From the NCBI GenBank assembly GCA_935421135.1, contig OW285192.1:9693501-9757500 (forward strand): a DNA stretch of 64,000 nucleotides, written 5' to 3'. Origin of the DNA: Bugulina stolonifera. Lineage: Eukaryota; Bryozoa; Gymnolaemata; Cheilostomatida; Bugulidae. Under the pieces are notes generated by a model, which searched no databases, was not told where the DNA came from, and was given only the letters and a program-made list of their open reading frames with translations. Position numbers and translations under genes: made by a program. This document shows positions 22,713-37,000 of the stretch, piece after piece; position 1 is the first letter of the stretch, and every line of letters starts with the position of its first letter.

Positions 22713-25035
22713 ATGAGTCTGTCATCCCCATGGAACCTAATGTGCATTGCTATTTTGCTGTCAGCTTCGTACTGCCAGGAGAATGTAGCCGAATCTATTA
22801 AACAAACCGTCCAACCTCCTACTCTTGCCAGAAGTAATTCAAGAGTACAGAAATCTGGTAATTAAACTAGTTATATATATTATTTTGAGAATCTCTGTGT
22901 TTTATCACAGATTAATTTAAGGTAGGCTGCTCTTCCTATGATGTTCTATGCAACCTTAGATATGTTGTTGATTTTCACTGTTTTTAATCTATTTATTTAT
23001 GTAGATCCAAACAATATAGTGTTATAGTAACAATGTAATGTAAAGTAGTAGGTACACATTTTTTTTCAATTCACTTATTTATGTCCTCCCTCGATATGAA
23101 CAGGTCAGAAGGTTATCTTGTTTGGAAACAGTGGCAATAGGATAACGTCTCCAAGCCTGTCCTTAGTATCTCCTTTGTGGTTTAAACACTCCATTGATTC
23201 CTTGCAGTACAACCCTGGCCACTGTAATCTTCAGATGCCATATTTGATTATATTGATACGTAATAGATGATATGATGATGTGTGCAGCAGCAAATCTAAT
23301 TATGTACCCAGTTTGTCTGCTTGTCGATCAAAGTGGTCCCAAGATGCATATCCTAGGGAAGTTGACAGCACATAAAAGTTTTTGATGAAGAAGATATTCC
23401 TAGAAGTTGCATCATGTAATATTTGTATATCGTATATTATTGCAACAAATTGTCATCTGAAATTAGCCTTGCCGAACGAATTATGATTTTGATCACTTTT
23501 TGTGTTGTATTAGATGGAAGTTGTTACAAGGGTGACATAGTATGCGAGAAAGATAGGTTGGGGTATGAGGCTATATCTACTTTGCATCATCAAATGGATG
23601 ATGATGAGAATGGAGATATTGACTTGGAGGAAAGCGCTGAGGTGAGTATCTACTGACTAGCGGTAGTAATTAACCAGTAAACTGAGGGTAGTAACTAACT
23701 ACCTGGTACTGTGGTGAACTAACATTATACCGTAGGCCTTCCAATCTGTGTACATGGTGTGTACATGCTGTATGTATTATAGAGTACAGTATGCATCCCT
23801 GCACAATATACAGAATGTTTCAACAAATCCATGGGGGTAGCAGTGTTCATATTTTATTTAGGTGTAGGCCTACGTAATTATGTTTAATATGTACAGTGTA
23901 TTTGGCCGACCAGTACATTATGTTGTAGGCCCTATATGTTATATACTCTATATGAACCAAGCCCACAGACACAGATATGTTCAATTATTTACTAGTATAG
24001 ATTCCTGCAGTCATGAAATTGGAGAGGTTGAATACTCGTATTACTTTCAAGTCATAGCTTATAATCCAGAGTCTTGCCCACTTAATAGGTCATTATATCT
24101 CAATTTAGACACATTCACAGATACTACTCCCCTCCCTTCCTCTAATTATTATTTAAATATTGCCTAAAAACGTATACCTATGCCTGCCCAATGCCAGCAA
24201 GGGAAGTACATATGGAAGGTCATATCAGCCGGCTAAATTTATTGCAAAACAGTAAAAAGTGGCTTAGTTGAGAAATTGAGAATCATCTAGTTCTGTAGTT
24301 ATAATGACTAATCAAGCCTGAAAATTTGCACTTAGAGTAAGAATTTGGGTATTGCTTTACTAGCTATCAGGGTAATAGTATTTCATTTGGTAACACTAAT
24401 GTCCAGCTACAATAGTTATCGTTATTTTGGTATTGTAATATAAAACTATAATGTTTACCTTACCTAGTCCTACACAGGTCTAGCATCCTTTTTGTGCTAT
24501 TTGAAGTATGAGGTGTGTACTGTATACAACATAACACCATGCCTAATTATAACTTACACTGATAATTTACAGAAATTTCAACTCGACATGTTACAGACAG
24601 GCAGCTGCACAATTAGCATTTTTATTACAGGGAACTGTTATCAAAAATACCTATTTTCTTACATACATGTACATGTAGTCTTGAGTTACTTAATATATAT
24701 TCATGCTCATACACACATAGTGATCACACCTACAATATTCTACTATCTAAGGCTCCAATATTACTCCACAGAATAAATTACAATCAAGATGAGGCAAGCA
24801 TAACCTTCACCCAAATGCTGACTTCAAGTACTGCAAAAACTAACACGCAGTATAGTACATGCACAGAATAAATATTTGACTATTGCTATAATAATATTAT
24901 TACTGGCTCATTTTTATATGAACATCAAAAAGCATGTTTGTAAAAACATACAAACTAAACAAACATGTGACTATGTTGATCAGATAAAGCAGTAGAATGA
25001 TTCAATAGTGTTTACACTAGTCAAAAGATCAGTGG

Positions 25036-25072
<37 letters not shown>

Positions 25073-28000
25073 CGTACATATACACTGTAGTATGTATGAC
25101 AATGACTAATGACCCCAGTCTAGAGTCTAGACTGGTATTAGGCCTATACATGTATATGTATTTTAGCTAGCAAACTGGGCCCTACCATTATATTATTCAA
25201 TTTCAACATGTTGTGTCGCCAGACAGTTTTATTTATACCATGACAAATCTGGGATTTCTGCAATTTACTGTGCTTCAAGTAGTCATTTAGCCTTTTATAT
25301 TTTCATGAACGAAAAAGGCAAAGCAGAGAAATAATAATAAAGCAGAAAATAGATCAATCAATAACCTTTTGTACTTTCTAGTTTATTTTGCAAGTCTTGG
25401 CTCTCCTTTTCTACTACAATACATGTATGTTCTGCAATAATAATTAAAACAAACCTAGCAGTTTGCTGTTGAGTTGAAGTTCATTGACCTTCTATGCTGG
25501 TGTAGCATGATAATAATTATAAGCAATGCAGCCAGTCAAACATTGGGTAAATTATTCTAAATACAATGAATTGTAATTCAGTTGGTATATTTTTTGATTT
25601 TTATTGGGCTCTTCAATAATGCATGTTTTACTTTTATGTGGACTTATCAAAACCAAAAAAGTTTAATGGTGTATGCCCTATGGTCTAATGCTGATTCCTC
25701 TTATGTAATCTTATCGTATATTAAAGTTGTTTCATCATGTCTGCAGTGTTTGTGTGTAACGGAGAACAAGATTATAATACTATGAACAAGGTCATGTCAA
25801 ATACTAGTCACATATTTAAATCTGTTGCCCCAAGCTGGGAATAGTTGATCTACTGTATATATGTTCAATATTTACATTTGAGGTATCACAGTCACATGTT
25901 CATGTTTAGCAAAGGTAAACAGGTGACTGAAGCTGTTTTATACCCTTGTGAGAATGAACGTATGCACGTATGATGTGTTATGTACATGTAGACTTAGTCT
26001 CTCCTTTGTATACCCCAGTTCCTCAGGGAGGAGTTACAATCCCAGTGGTCTGATGACAGGAGTAAGAAGTTTCACATGAATGATACACACATAACTGTAG
26101 ACGATCTCTGGAGTCTATGGAAAAACTCTTCAGGTTTGGCTTGCTCCTTCTTTAAACACCTATTTAGTTGCTGTATGACTATGTTATCTTCCTTAGACCC
26201 TATTTGTACTATATACAATGTACATGTAGATATGTAGTCTAAACTTGTAGTTAGTTCGAGGAGTTAATAGACTCCTCATTGAGGGGTTTAATTTAAATTG
26301 TTTTCAATACAGTTGTGTGACAAGACTCCGTATGCCTGAGATTCAAATTTTTTCAAAATTAATTTTGTTGTAACCAAACGTACTAGCAAAGATAAACGAA
26401 CTAGCAGAGATAAACAGCAAACAAATTTTCCCTTTCTAATCTAAAATATATAGGTCTATATGCTGGAACCTTAGTAATAAAAGTCCAAGTGCGAAAGCGA
26501 AAGCATTGATGAATATTGAATTGATTTGTAATTCTACTGGAGATGGAAAACCAGTGAAGTTACATTGATTTAGCTGCATCATAAAGTATAGTTTGTAGGC
26601 TATATTAGACCTACTCTATATCTATAATATCAACTTAAATAGTATATGAATAATTAGTTGTGTCTAGGTTTATGAATGCAATCGCAATGATTTGTAAGTG
26701 GAGTACCATAAACCTATTAGTATCAGCTCAGATACCTGGTGATGTATTTTAAACATATAGTGGGATCATCGCCTTCTACCTTGTACAGTATCTTAGTATA
26801 CAATGATAATATGATATTCTCTATATACATGTACAAGTAACCTAGCTACTGACATGTATATCTTACATTCGTTTACTTATTAACTTGGTTTACCACCTCC
26901 AACTGGGGTTCGTTTATAATTTTATCATATTATGCACTTTACATCTGTGTGTAAACATTAAATCGGAATGTACCATACATGTAGACTAAGTTCATCATCA
27001 CACAGCTGCAGGTCCATTATTTCTAATTTGTATTAATTGTGCAGTACTGTATATAATATTCTATTATAATGGAGATAGTATGGTATTGTAGAATTTTGTA
27101 AATCTGTATTTAGGCAGGGGTGAGTACAGTTTTACTGTTCCCACACAGTATATCTTACAGGTCATGCTCTACTATTCTATCTTCTACTTGTAGATATAAA
27201 TCGGCCTATACACATTGTATTGATAGTGTATTATATACACACTGTCCACATACTTGTATTGATAGTAAGCACACTGTAACTGTATATGTAGCCTATCGAT
27301 AGCATGTTATATCTATGATTGCAGTACATAACTGGACCGTAGAACAGGTAGTACTATGGCTAACATATGACGTCGAGTTACCTCAGTATACAGACACTTT
27401 CAGAATCAATGTAGTGGACGGATGTACACTACCAAGGTGAGTTATTAGATGGGTGTGATACAGTGGTACGTGTGGTTAAGCAAGGAAGGTAGTAATTGGT
27501 TATGAACTCAGTGGTTGACCAATCGCTGTTACCTATGGTACCTGGTATTAGTTCAGTGGACTGTCAACTAAAATTAAGACCTAATTAACACTAAATTGCA
27601 GCCAATAACTGGTTCAGATTATCATAACTGGTAGTCAGTAGTCTGGAGGTGGACAGGGGGATAACTCCCATGTACGAATGCCATACAAACAGTAGCATAA
27701 TGTCAAAAGATAACACCTTGGTAGATATAGTCTATATACGCAATGCATGTGTCCCTAGGCCTACTATCAATACTACTATCAATAATCTATATTGATTCAT
27801 CAGGTATTACCAGTTAGTTGTTTACATAAAGTGTAATTATCATGTAAACATGCATATTGTAGAGCTATTCATAGTTATTGAGGTGAAGGTCTATAATAAC
27901 TCTATGTGATACATTTGTTTTGCTGACGTAGCTGTAATGTTCTGTCAAATAATAGGTCTACCATTAGTAATTCCGTGTTGTACTGTATAGTATATTATAT

Positions 28001-31000
28001 GCCTGTACTGTTTTACTACTTGTAAATCAAGCCCACATCCATATATGTTATACAGCAAGCCAGGTTATCCAAGGATTTCTTAGAAACTGCTAGGCAGCTC
28101 TTCCAGACATCATGTGTCATCCCAATATTACTAAATGCGGCTAGTATAACCTTAGCTTATAGCTATTAGTTGTAGGCTACTGTGTGATGTACCTACCTGC
28201 CGTAATGTACGTACACCTACCTACTGAGAAACTATTATTAATATACTACAACCTATTCTATTTGTCACATCAATGTATTTATCTTATCTAATTTAATTTA
28301 AAAGTGTATATTATAAGTAACTTCATCTGATAGTAGATTTGTAGGGAATAGTAGTAGCATTAGTAATAAAAATGGTGGAGTCGTTATTCCCTTTATATAG
28401 GTGTTATAACATACATTAGTACATATACATTGGCTGATATCTATTTGATTATGCTCTATTTTACACCTCTAGCACACTCTATCACATGATACAGTGTGCT
28501 ATAAGTGGACCAAATGTCTTGTATGTCATCATAAATACTATGCTCTGTGTACTAAAGAGTCACAATTTCAGTAAAATATGGTGTAGATAATACATATAAA
28601 GTTATGTATATTATACATGTATAACAATCTAGTAGACAAATCAGTGTTTCAATGAATAGAAGTGTGGTAGAAGTGTATTGTAGAGGCGTATGCTAGAGGT
28701 GTATAATTGTAGAAGTGTATTGTAGAAGTGTATTGTAGAAGTGTATTGTAGAAGTGTATTGTAGAAGTGTATTGTAGAAGTGTATTGTAGAAGTGTATTG
28801 TAGAAGTGTATAATTGTAGAGGCGTTTGGTAATATACCCCAACTGTTCATAAAATGAATGTAGGGAATGAGGTGTTCATGGTAAGGACAGCTCTGTGAGT
28901 ACAAAGTTGTTGTAGTCACTTTACCACTCTACTACCACTCTACCACATGGAGATTACACACTCCATGCTATTGATTCAAATACTCTCTCATCTCATAGAC
29001 AATCTTAGTGTAAATACATACTAATAATTATACTTGTATTACCCTAAAAGAAGACACCTCTTGAGTTTTGTAATTACAATGTATAAAAACTATCATTTTA
29101 TTAGAATGAAATGGATACAGCTAATGGTTAATCCAACTTCATAATAATATTATAATATGGAATATAGATTATTATGCCAATCATAAATGTACTTCTACAT
29201 AACTGTAGTATGTAGAAACTAGAGAGCTCAGCAAGTAGTAGAGAAAGTATAAATTACATGTAACATCAATTTGAATGCTGTCTCCAAAGTTTTATGTTAT
29301 ATATTAACTAGTACTAGATGCTCGTGTTAGGTCGGCCTGCCACACATTAATAATATGCACTTTTACACTGTCCAAGGTTATAGTTATAGATATTATATAA
29401 AGTCTTTATATTATATCTCTGGTTATAGTGTAGTGAACATAGGGTTGCAAAGAGAAGGTATCCACCATATATATTTAGTATCGGTATTAGTTCCAACTAT
29501 AACTACTGCATGAGATAATTCAGTATTGTATGATGTTGATGTTGCCCGTTTTAAAAATCAATGCTTCTAGTCAAAGCAATTAGAGAAATTCTACTTTTGG
29601 TATTGTGGACAGAACCAATTACAAGTAATTTCATTTTCGGTAATTTTCTAGTTTTCCCAAGGATGCCTGTTCTGTTGACTTTGAGTTTACCCATTATAGC
29701 TCACAACTATTAAATCTCTATTGTTATGTGTAGCATCTCCATGGTAACCGCCAGTGATGTAATTATGCATATAATGGGTGTATAGGATATTATTATCCCG
29801 TCTAATAATCCTACAACATATACATGTATAATATAATATTATATTGGCTATTGCTTATTTTCTTTATTTATATTAATATACACAGTTTCCCTGTTTCTTA
29901 CTTCGGCTGCCGAAATAGTGATCACTAGCTAGACTGAGGACTTTACAATAAATGTAGCTTAATAGAATTTATTATATTTCTATGTGTAATCATGTTGTGA
30001 GAATATCTTACAGTAGGCCTAGGTATGCTCTCTACAACCTCTGCCAAGTAGGGCTCAATCACTGTCCACTTTCAAAACTTGTTTCTACTCAGCCTAATGT
30101 TTGTTTAGTAGTATACCCTAAAAGCAGATACAGCTGTTGATTTTTAACTTTCGCAATTTTATGTAATTGTGTTCCCATAAACCTTGAACGTTTCTTGGCA
30201 CTATCAGCATATTCTAGCTGTGCTCTATTTATGGTATGCACCAGGATATTTCCACAGTCATACTCCATATGTTTGCAGATTGGCAGTGAACAACCTCAAT
30301 TTCGTGTCAAATATTTTGGGGATAAAAAACTTGGTGCACAAGCAGAAACTAGCCAATAAGGCAACAGATGTTGTTCTCTTTGGACCTCCTAAATGTAAGT
30401 ATCTCCATATGTGAGTGTATTGGATAAACCAGTTTCTATGTGGTAGGTGTGACACAATACTTTAACAGCTGTTGCACACATGTTAATTGTGCATAAGCCT
30501 TTAGGATCAAGTCAATGACCATGATTGTCTACTACAGAAACACTAAACAAGAGGGCAGACAACTACCTGTATTATCTGACTCTGCTACAAAATTCTCGAC
30601 TTTTGTCGATAGTCTCATTCACCCAATGAAATGCATTTCATAAGGTGACCACTTTTCCGACTTATAGTTATACCAGTCGTCAACACTGACTCACAATGTA
30701 CCTGCAAAGTTATGGATTACCAGAAAGTGCTAAGTTGAACACCTCATACTTACGATATTCATGTGGTTGTTATCCATATAGCGTTTTGTAGAATAAACGA
30801 ATGAGTTGGACTCGCTATATCTTAAGGTCAATAATAGAGACGCAAGTGTGGGCATGTTTATGCTCCATGTTTAGCTGATATTCCGATCTGTTGTGTTACC
30901 CCATAGCTGGCTTCCCTATATTCTACAGAGACTTAGGCCCCGATTCTTTATTGTACTTTGATCCTGACATTGGGTTTCCGTCGGCATGTCTATTAGACCA

Positions 31001-34000
31001 GTTATTAATTTACATTCATCTAGTAATTGATCCTTAGTACTGATGTCCTGCTTCTCAACCTCAAACACTTGCTTACTCCGTCACAGGTCTGAGTGTTTAA
31101 GACATCATTGCAGAGTTCGAGTGTGTTGGTTGTTGTTGCGAAATACCCATAGCTTCGGATTGGAACATGCCGAGTGACGTACATGTAGATGGATTCTCAT
31201 GATATGCACCTCCCTTAGATTTGGTGGAACAACTACTGTGCAATGAATATTAGTGCATAGTTTGCATATACATATGATTGTGGTTTGCATTAGGCTGAAA
31301 TTATAGGAAAATGTTGCTCTGGTGTTTTTGCTCTCTGACATAGCAATGGAGCTCTCACAAGAGCTGTGCCAGCACAAGTTTTGCAAGTGTTGCAATTCCG
31401 TAGTCTGCATGTATGTCTGGTGTGGCCGCATTGTACCAGTTCAAGTGTTATCTCACCGTCTGTATTGTAGATCGCCACAACTGGTTTAAAGATGTGGTTA
31501 TTGCGGCATTGGCTGTCATGGCTGTCACGGGTATATGGTTTGCATATCGACAGAGCAAACAGCTGGAGGTAAACATCCAACAGTACTTTAATGTCTACGT
31601 TATGCACTGAACAGCTTGAAAAACTTCCATATTTGTGATTTTTGAAGAACCTTGGCCATTTTGCCCCTGAGCAGGTCTGATTTTATGTAACATCCATACT
31701 AGCAATATACATTCTGTAGTAGGTTACAATGTATATTCTGTAGTAGGTTACAATGTATATTCTTGTCGTAGGTTACAATGGCAAAGACTATGGCTGATAT
31801 GGATAGCCTGGCTAAGTCAGAAGAGGCACTTAAGGATCTACAGGCTAAGTTAAAGAGGGAGGAGCTAGAGAAGCATCAACACATACAGCACAAAGAGCAG
31901 CTGGAAGAGAAGGTAGGGAAAGATACTCTATATATCATATGCATAGTAATTCCTCAACAAATGAATGATGTTCATTTTTAACAAATTATCGTGTTACTAT
32001 TCTATTGTTGAAATTGTCCTCCCATGTTTTTCTACGTGATGTCTTATTATAATCGATATCATCCGACAAGTCTAGTCTGTATATTGTCCTTGTCTTGTCT
32101 TGAAAATTAAAAATTTTAGGCACATACTCTGACACATAATTACAGATATCGTAAGACCATTCGATTTTATGATATAATTCTAGTCAATGGCGGTGCTTTA
32201 CTTGCTAACCATAGAGTTACATGCATGGTTTGATAGTTCCACTATTCTATCGAGGTTCATGCAGTAATATATGAATGGTTGTCGGACATCTTGTAGATGA
32301 AGTATGATATTTCGGAGGCGAGACTGGAAGCTCAGAAGCTAAAACTTACAAAGGAACAGACGGATACTCAGCTAAGTCAAATGAAAGAGACTCGTGCCGA
32401 GCTGGAGAGGGTAGGAATACCCTATATAACTCCTGTTCATGTAATATTGAATTGGTGTCAGCTATGAGACGTATGCCGGATGTTACTGTTGTCATTCACT
32501 ATCAAATTATATTGTTTAAAACTTCTAGCGTGCATTATCCCTTCACCAATATTACATTACACTGAAGTATATTTTGAGAATTTTTGGAAAAGTAAGCTAA
32601 TGTCTTGTTTATTTTTCTGTTGGATTATACAGAATACTATAATCATCTTTGAACAAGGATATCCTTCGTGTCTGAATTTCAAAATTTAAACTAGTTTCAA
32701 TGAATCAAGAGATTTTCACTGTCTGTTCTATGAACTAACCGTAGGATGTACCACATAGTGACAGTACGTCCTTACTACACATAAGCCCAGGAATTTTGTT
32801 ATAACAAAATATACTACTAAATAAACAAAATTGAGACTTGTCATGTTGGTGGGCATATTGTAGACTCGTGAGGCACTACTCATTGCACAGAAGGAACTAG
32901 AAGTAAGGAATTCTCTAGCACCATCCTTAGAGCTCCAGAAATGGTTGCAGATCACCTACGAGCTGGAACTCAAAGCCTACAACGAGAAAAAGGCCTCAGC
33001 TGAACAGCAGCTTCTCAATGCAAAGGTTTGTGGGACGGTGGTTTAATAGAAACTTTAGAAACCGAATGAATTTGAAGATTTACCAGTTTCAGTGTTGAAT
33101 ATACAGTTTTTACTAGGTTCATATAATAATTATGTAAATTACTTGGCTCAGGGTACAAGGTGTTATTACGAAATGTGTAGGTGTGTGTAGACATGTATGT
33201 CTGATGGCTAACAACACATCCTAGCAGTGAGGGTGTGTAATTACTAGTTGTGTATAAGTACTCGTATCATATGCTGGTACTTGGTAGTTATAAGATGAAT
33301 ATTGTAATAAATTATAATAATTAATATGCTATATACATATGCATACTGTAGTGTAATAAGTAATGATATATTATTGGGTCAGCCTGACCTTGTACCTTGT
33401 TACCAGACAAGGCTGCACTTAACATGTCACTGCAGGATAGATTATTAACAGTGTTTTGATTAAAACCTTTTTCTACAAATCCACATAGTGTCCCTTAGAA
33501 AATGTAAAAGCTTTGCCAACATTATTGTTTGGTTCTAATAGCCCTTATGTCTACAAGGTCTTTGGTCATTCTCAGTTAATCGTATTGTAGGATTCCTTGT
33601 GTCTACATGGTCTTTGGTCATTTTCAGTTAATCGTATGTCTACGTGGTCTTTGGTCATTCTCATTTAATCGTATTGTAGGATTCCTGTGAAAAGTTGAGA
33701 AAGAAAAAACAAGCACTTTTTGGATCATTAAGAATGGCACATTCAGGGAATATCGACGAGACAGAGCATATAATAGTCTCAGCTAAGTAAGTTCCCTTAG
33801 AGCATCAGTTAGTACCAGTTGTTAGTCAGTCAGTCAATCAGTTAGTACCAGTTAGTGAGTGAGTTAAAACCAGTTAGTCAATCGGTCAGTACCAGTGAGT
33901 GACTGATCAGTCCGACAGTCAGTCTGACAACCAGTCAATATCAGTCAGTGAAGTAAGAATATTTGTGGTATAATACGAGTATCAATAATCAAGGTGTACT

Positions 34001-37000
34001 TAATCTATAACCAGTAATTCATTTGACTTCATTAATAGATCGCATGGTCGGAGTATGATTAGAGCTCTAAAGTCGCACCAACTGTGCAGTCTTATTGTAG
34101 TTATAGTTTGTATACATACTCATGTACATACTTGATATGTATACATACTCATGTACATACTTGATATGTATACATACTCATGTACATACTTGATATGTAT
34201 ACATACTCATGTACATACTTGATATGTATACATACTCATGTACATACTTGATATGTATACATACTCATGTACATACTTGATATGTATACATACTCATGTA
34301 CATACTTGATATGTATACATACTCATGTACATACTTGATATGTATACATACTCATGTACATACTTGATATGTATACATACTCATGTACATACTTGATATG
34401 TATACATACTCATGTACATACTTGATATGTATACATACTCATGTACATACTTGATATGTATACATACTCATGTACATACTTGATATGTATACATACTCAT
34501 GTACATACTTGATATGTATACATACTCATGTACATACTTGATATGTATACATACTCATGTACATACTTGATATGTATACATACTCATGTACATACTTGAT
34601 ATGTATACATACTCATGTACATACTTGAAATGTATACGTACTGATGTGCATACATGATAACTACTATTTTCTCACTTTTGCTTGCCCTAACTAATTAGGC
34701 TTACTACTACCAATGAGTGAAGCATGTGTTGTAAATGTACTCAGATCTGGTACCCCTGCCATAACCCACGCAGTTATTCCATTTGACAGACAGCTGAATG
34801 GAAGTGTATAAATTGTTGGAATGTATTTACGATACATTCAACTTCTTACTGCATGTTCTAGCAGTTTACATGCCTATAGTAGTAATTTACATTACATGCT
34901 GTTTGTTCAATTGAGTAGCTGTAGTTTGATTAGGATAGTTGTATTCAAGAGTTGTCATCTCCTACACATTATTTCTACTACCAATTAGATATAGATGAAT
35001 ATAGATGTTTATGTTTGGAGAAGGTGACTTGGCTATATCCACATCTAGTGTAGCAATGTACATGTAGCATATCAAGGTTTACTAATGTTGTGGTTTGGTA
35101 ATATAAAATAATATTATGAAGTTGTCTTCTCTCTGCTAGCTGCATACATTGACCTCCGTCTATGATATACGTGTTCATTGTATAGAAATGCACTTGAAGA
35201 GGTGAAGCATGACTTGGCAGAGAGGCAGTACAGGTGGCAGCAGGTAGAGACAATGTGTCATTTCTCCATCATGAGTAATCCTGGTATAGAATCATTGATA
35301 CAGAGCACTGGCCATGCTGACCTCTACAGATTCTGCCATGGAGGTTAGTATGTCATGCCTTTGACATCATTGCTACTACGCAGTGCTAGTTTTGCTCAAG
35401 AATATATGGTCTGCTATGCTACCCATTTGCACGATATAATTAGTAATTAAATATTCTCAAATCCCAACTCCCACTCCTAGTACACAATCACCTTATGTGT
35501 AGACATGCACAGGGGCATGTAACTCCTAGACTAAACTCATGTACACTAATTCTATGGGTACAATGTTCAAAATTGTTCATGTACAGGATTGTATACAATG
35601 TATATTTTATGTAGAACACTTAGTTTACCTGTTTACCTATGTGTCTGTAGGCTCACTGTTGGAAGGTGCATCACCTGAACTGGATGACTTTGATGACAGA
35701 CCACCCACATATGGGGCAGCTGTTGCAGGTACCTTCACCCTATTTACCTACTCTACCTGCATACAATTGAACTTGGTATATGTAATAGCCCTAATTTTCG
35801 ATCAGTACAGATCACGGCAGCCTGGGTTCCAAGGTCTCTAAAAGAATGGGTGGGTTACTAACTGTAGACTCTGTATCCATGCATTCCTATAGATGGTCTA
35901 ATACAGTGTGTAGCTGGAGTCATCCCACCTTTAGTACATGTTGAGCATCTCAGTTAATCAGATTTAAAGTAAGAAACCAGTTTCCAGTAGCAATGAAGAT
36001 ACTTGGTGCTATTGAGAGTGGTGAATATACGGTTTAGTGCCAGTAGATAGCCTTGTAAAGATAAGTATCGTGAAGTTCTGTGGACAATGGCCAACCCATT
36101 CATTTGGGGAGCTTGGAACCCGCCCATCCCCAAACACCTTATTTTATCCTATTGATAGGCTAAGCAGCTATTCTAATTGTGCATTATATGTATACCTTTC
36201 TTACCTCATGCCTTCCCATGTAAGCTCTGTGTATCCTTGACTCTATGCATGCGTGCACATGGTGTGCTAGCACTACTGCTTATCCTCTCTGCAACAACGT
36301 CATGTACATATATATCTATGTGTATATACAACAGCATTGTATATTAGGCGGAGCCTAGTACTCGACTAGACCCCTAGTTTAGCATAACCTAACCTAATAC
36401 AATATAGCTATTATAGCCTGGTCTCCTAGCATTCTTAACTTGAATTTGGAAGGCAAGAACACAGTCCATATTTAATATGAATAATTACTATTTTAGCAAC
36501 TTATGTGTTCACTCAGTTCCAGTGTACAATCTGTACATTATCAGCAAGCCCAGAGTGATATGTTTTCATGGTGTTATGTCTTTCCACACATCCACACATC
36601 CAAATCAAACTCTATATAGAAATCCAGCATTGGCCAACCTACAAAAATTTCTATTTCCTGTGAGACTGGAGGCCACCTTGATAAGCTAGATAGGATAGGC
36701 AAGACAAGACCACTCAAGTGGATCTTTCTAATAACTCAATCACAACAATTTCTCAATTCTCTTGTAAACTTGTGACAATGTACATTCATACAGCTTGTTA
36801 TATTTACTGCTAGCATTGCAACGTAATGGCTGCAGTACTTCTAAGCGCAGGAAGACCGCTGACAGTGCTGCCAGGTCTGAACTGTCTAAACCTGTAGCAG
36901 CAGCAGGCTCAAGTAAGCATGTTATGAGTTCAAAGTCAGGTAGAGAGTCTGTGATTGTTGTGTTGGTGTTCTTTTACCCACCTCTCTCTCTCTCTGTCAT

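Noticed and set aside
28641..28919. 92-codon repetitive minus-strand frame
   Set aside because: Product of the 13-bp tandem repeat in a STIM intron.
34109..34658. CRISPR-like direct repeat array
   Set aside because: The 29-bp units abut without spacers and the context is a eukaryotic intron; it is a minisatellite.
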